From positions 1-8,022 of the forward strand of contig DAIEML010000104.1 in the NCBI GenBank assembly GCA_027349615.1: a DNA stretch of 8,022 bases. Reading direction: 5' to 3'. Below the pieces are notes generated by a model. That model did not search any database. It saw only the letters and a program-made list of their open reading frames with translations, and was not told the origin of the DNA. The translations under genes and the position numbers were made by a program. The stretch is from Ignavibacteriales bacterium. GTDB lineage: Bacteria > Bacteroidota > Ignavibacteria > Ignavibacteriales > Ignavibacteriaceae. This document shows positions 6,331-8,022 of the stretch, in pieces (the first letter of the stretch is position 1; each line of letters begins with the position of its first letter).

Positions 6331-7164
6331 TCAACTTTTATATGTCTTGCCCGCATCGTAAGTTCCAAAATCTTTTATGTTTAGTGATATTTCAGCCAGG
6401 TGATTTAGAGCTTTTTTAATTTTATCATCGGTAAGACTGCCTTTCATATCCAAATAAAAATTATACTCAAACGGCTTGTGCGGAATTGGCCTTGATTCAA
6501 TTTTAAGTAGATCAATATCTCGCAGTGCAAAAACGCTTAGCGCACGAAACAATGCACCAGGCATACTTTTAAGTTCAAAACATATAGAAGTTTTAGGATT
6601 CCTAAATTCTTTATGAATTTTCTTTTTGCTTATCGCTAAAAATCTAGTAAAGTTCTCTTGATTATTTTGAATGTTGCTTTTAAGAATTTTCAGTTTATAA
6701 ATTTCAGCTGCTTCGCGGCTTGCCACTGCTGCTGTCGGTGTTTCATTATCATTTAACAATAACATCGCTGAACCAGCGGTATCATAAGCCGGAATCAATT
6801 CCGCATTTTTTAACGTTTTCAAAAATTTAGAACACTGCCCCAAAGCTTGCGGGTGAGAATAAACTTTTTTTATATCGTTAAGTTCATAATTCTTACTTGC
6901 CATCAAGTGATGATTAATCTGAAGATTTAATTCGCTGATAATTGTTAAAGAATATTGAAGAAGCAAATCATAAGTTTCAAATACACTTCCGTATAAAGAA
7001 TTTTCAATAGGAATAACGCCATAATCTACAACGTTATTTTTAACTTTTGTAAATACTTCTTCGAAGGAAAATGAAGGTGAAATCTGAATATTTTCGCTGA
7101 ACATTTTTCTGGATGCCGTTTCGCTATAAGCACCGCGTTCACCTTGGAAGGCAATTTTAAGCAT
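6331..7164 (-). CDS. pheA: Prephenate dehydratase with C-terminal ACT domain
   Basis: A 277-residue monofunctional enzyme converting prephenate to phenylpyruvate in phenylalanine synthesis, cytoplasmic. The catalytic part covers about 1-185: G-E-R-G-A-Y-S at 8-14, V-I-P-I-E-N-S at 50-56 leading to G-S-V, S-H-P-Q-A-L-G-Q-C at 103-111, and D-T-A-G-S-A at 128-133. The essential T-R-F triad is at 173-175 (N-F-T-R-F-L-A-I). The ACT domain (about 192-265) keeps both phenylalanine-binding signatures, G-A-L-F at 203-206 and E-S-R-P at 223-226, so feedback inhibition by phenylalanine is expected. It has no N-terminal chorismate mutase domain, unlike the bifunctional P-protein; the only mutase domain in the window is fused to MltG about 2 kb downstream. 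Its ATG lies inside the end of coaE (8-bp overlap), so the two are likely co-transcribed and translationally coupled. Confidence 0.96.
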   Translation of the reverse strand: MLKIAFQGERGAYSETASRKMFSENIQISPSFSFEEVFTKVKNNVVDYGVIPIENSLYGSVFETYDLLLQYSLTIISELNLQINHHLMASKNYELNDIKKVYSHPQALGQCSKFLKTLKNAELIPAYDTAGSAMLLLNDNETPTAAVASREAAEIYKLKILKSNIQNNQENFTRFLAISKKKIHKEFRNPKTSICFELKSMPGALFRALSVFALRDIDLLKIESRPIPHKPFEYNFYLDMKGSLTDDKIKKALNHLAEISLNIKDFGTYDAGKTYKS

Positions 7165-7855
7165 TGGTAGTTAACAGTCCTTTAAGAATATTTATTAATA
7201 GAAAGGCTTTATTCTTTAAGTCATCTAATCCATCATTGTTTTCAAATACGAAATCTGAGCGTTTCATCTTTTCTGAATCGGGTATTTGATTTTCATTTCG
7301 TTTAAGAAATTGCTCTTTGGTTAAATTACCTTTCTGAATTTTTCTATTCATTCTCAAATCTTCGTTTGAGGTTACCAAAACGATAAAATCAAAAAGATTT
7401 TCCATATTAGCTTCAAAAATAAGAGCCGCTTCCACAGCAACAATATCAGTACTCCGTAAAATTTCTTCCTCTAAAATATTAACTTTTTTGATAACTTTTG
7501 GATGTATAATCGAATTAATTTTTTGAACGTTTTGAGAATTTGAAAAAACTTTTTCAGCAATAAATACTTTGTTCGGTTTGCCGTCTATAAAAGATTCTTT
7601 ACCGAATGACTTAATAATTTTTTCTTTTATTTCGTTATCGGACTCCAATAATTTTTTAGATTCTTCATCCACATTAATTACAGGGATTCCATTTTGATTT
7701 AAGAAATCACAAAACGCAGATTTACCGGATCCTATGCTCCCGGTAACTGCTACTTTTATTTTTCTTTTTTTTAAAAGATGAAATAGCTCACTTGCTCCCA
7801 TTTCCCCTTTTATGAATCTGGTTATAAGCTCGTTAAACACCGATTTATCACTCAT
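7157..7855 (-). CDS. coaE: Dephospho-CoA kinase CoaE, possibly with an N-terminal extension
   Basis: A 232-residue protein as drawn; it phosphorylates the 3'-hydroxyl of dephospho-CoA with ATP, the last step of coenzyme A synthesis. The P-loop is G-S-I-G-S-G-K-S at 39-46 (family G-G-I-G-S-G-K-S). It is followed by V-I-N-V-D-E (59-64, with the expected catalytic Asp at 63), the I-I-H-P-K-V motif, E-A-A-L-I-F-E-A and a lid-like N-R-K-I-Q-K-G-N-L. F-V-F-E-N-N-D-G-L-D-D-L lies near the C-terminus, as in CoaE. CoaE normally begins only a few residues before the strand leading to the P-loop, whereas about 33 residues precede it here. An internal ATG at 7801-7799 (residue 19), preceded by AAAGGGGAA, would give a more typical 214-residue product. 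The upstream ATG has only a distant AAGG. It is first in the leftward block and overlaps pheA. Confidence 0.93.
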   Translation of the reverse strand: MSDKSVFNELITRFIKGEMGASELFHLLKKRKIKVAVTGSIGSGKSAFCDFLNQNGIPVINVDEESKKLLESDNEIKEKIIKSFGKESFIDGKPNKVFIAEKVFSNSQNVQKINSIIHPKVIKKVNILEEEILRSTDIVAVEAALIFEANMENLFDFIVLVTSNEDLRMNRKIQKGNLTKEQFLKRNENQIPDSEKMKRSDFVFENNDGLDDLKNKAFLLINILKGLLTTNA

Positions 7856-7897
7856 TTAAAATCACCAACCTTCAATAGTTTTAAGATGTTTTAAGAA

Positions 7898-7925
7898 AAA
7901 ACATAAACAAACCATAACTTGACAA
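7898..7925 (-). promoter_or_regulatory. Possible promoter for the leftward coaE-pheA block
   Basis: On the minus strand TTG (7925-7923, within TTGTCA) is followed after 17 bases by TATGTTTT (7905-7898), one mismatch from the Bacteroidota -7 element TAnnTTTG. Transcription would begin near 7890, leaving a leader of about 35 bases before the coaE ATG. The position is right for the first gene of the block, but the spacing is shorter than the usual 19-21 and AT-rich DNA makes chance matches common. Confidence 0.25.
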
Positions 7926-7930
7926 ATTTT

Positions 7931-7938
7931 TACCTTTG
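7931..7938 (+). promoter_or_regulatory. TACCTTTG, exact match to the Bacteroidota -7 element, facing right
   Basis: TACCTTTG matches TAnnTTTG exactly and lies 12 bases before the candidate ATG at 7951. No TTG is found at the usual distance upstream; the nearby TTGACA (7919-7924) is only nine bases away from this element. If used, the transcript would start about six bases before the ATG, giving a very short leader. Confidence 0.35.
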
Positions 7939-7950
7939 CTTTCGCATTGT

Positions 7951-8022
7951 ATGTCAAAATCTTCCCAAAATGTTTTAGCCCACAAATTACAAGATGTGTT
8001 CCAATATTTAACACTGTGTGAT
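7951..8022 (+). CDS. Possible divergent gene, first 24 codons only
   Basis: From ATG 7951 a frame runs open to the right edge, beginning M-S-K-S-S-Q-N-V-L-A-H-K-L-Q-D-V-F. An in-frame TAA at 7915-7917 bounds it upstream and no other ATG lies between. The opposite strand carries no gene here, a promoter-like TACCTTTG precedes it, and a divergent partner to coaE would make sense of the layout. There is no clear ribosome binding site. Twenty-four codons are too few to recognise a family, and an open stretch of this length can occur by chance, so the function is unknown. Confidence 0.42.
   Translation, partial: MSKSSQNVLAHKLQDVFQYLTLCD

Noticed and set aside
6060..6419. Rightward open frame of 119 codons crossing the gap between pheA and the proline dehydrogenase gene
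   Set aside because: Both ends are antisense to well-supported genes, the product is Phe/Leu/Asn-rich low-complexity sequence typical of reversed AT-rich coding DNA, and no start signal is visible.

Overview
The window is AT-rich, gene-dense bacterial DNA. It has seven clearly coding genes plus the possible first codons of an eighth. Several features suggest the Bacteroidota/Chlorobiota/Ignavibacteriota group: lysine- and asparagine-rich proteins, few Shine-Dalgarno sequences, non-ATG starts, a lipoprotein beginning C-A-N-x-x-P-P-G-G-G followed by bacterial Ig-like domains, and a TAnnTTTG-type promoter element near the right edge. An Ignavibacteria-like organism is my best guess. It rests on protein style and not on a marker gene.

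Layout, left to right. Positions 1-1076 (+) hold a NamZ/DUF1343 exo-N-acetylmuramidase whose 5' end lies outside the window. It meets, tail to tail with only 4 bp between stop codons, a leftward block that fills the rest of the window. In its own reading order that block is: coaE (7855-7157), pheA (7164-6331, overlapping coaE by 8 bp), a 128-bp gap with three copies of a 9-bp repeat, a monofunctional proline dehydrogenase (6202-5300, GTG start with a good AGGAG), tsaD (5303-4290, ATGA overlap), a chorismate mutase-MltG fusion (4223-2832), and an Ig-like-domain lipoprotein (2757-1081). At the right edge a short intergenic region separates coaE from a possible divergent gene starting at 7951.

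The main point of interest is the gene at 2832-4223. It encodes an apparently complete AroQ-type chorismate mutase domain, then a lysine-rich linker, one transmembrane helix and a full MltG (YceG-like) endolytic murein transglycosylase domain. The predicted topology puts the mutase in the cytoplasm, where chorismate is, and the transglycosylase outside the inner membrane, where glycan strands are made. A prephenate dehydratase without a mutase domain of its own (pheA) lies in the same gene cluster. The two halves of a classical P-protein could therefore be split here, with the mutase half anchored to the cell-wall machinery. This is an inference. The domain fusion itself is read directly from one uninterrupted frame.

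The remaining genes are housekeeping: coenzyme A synthesis (coaE), phenylalanine synthesis (pheA), proline catabolism, tRNA t6A modification (tsaD) and cell-wall turnover (namZ, mltG). I see no mobile elements, CRISPR arrays, tRNA or rRNA genes.
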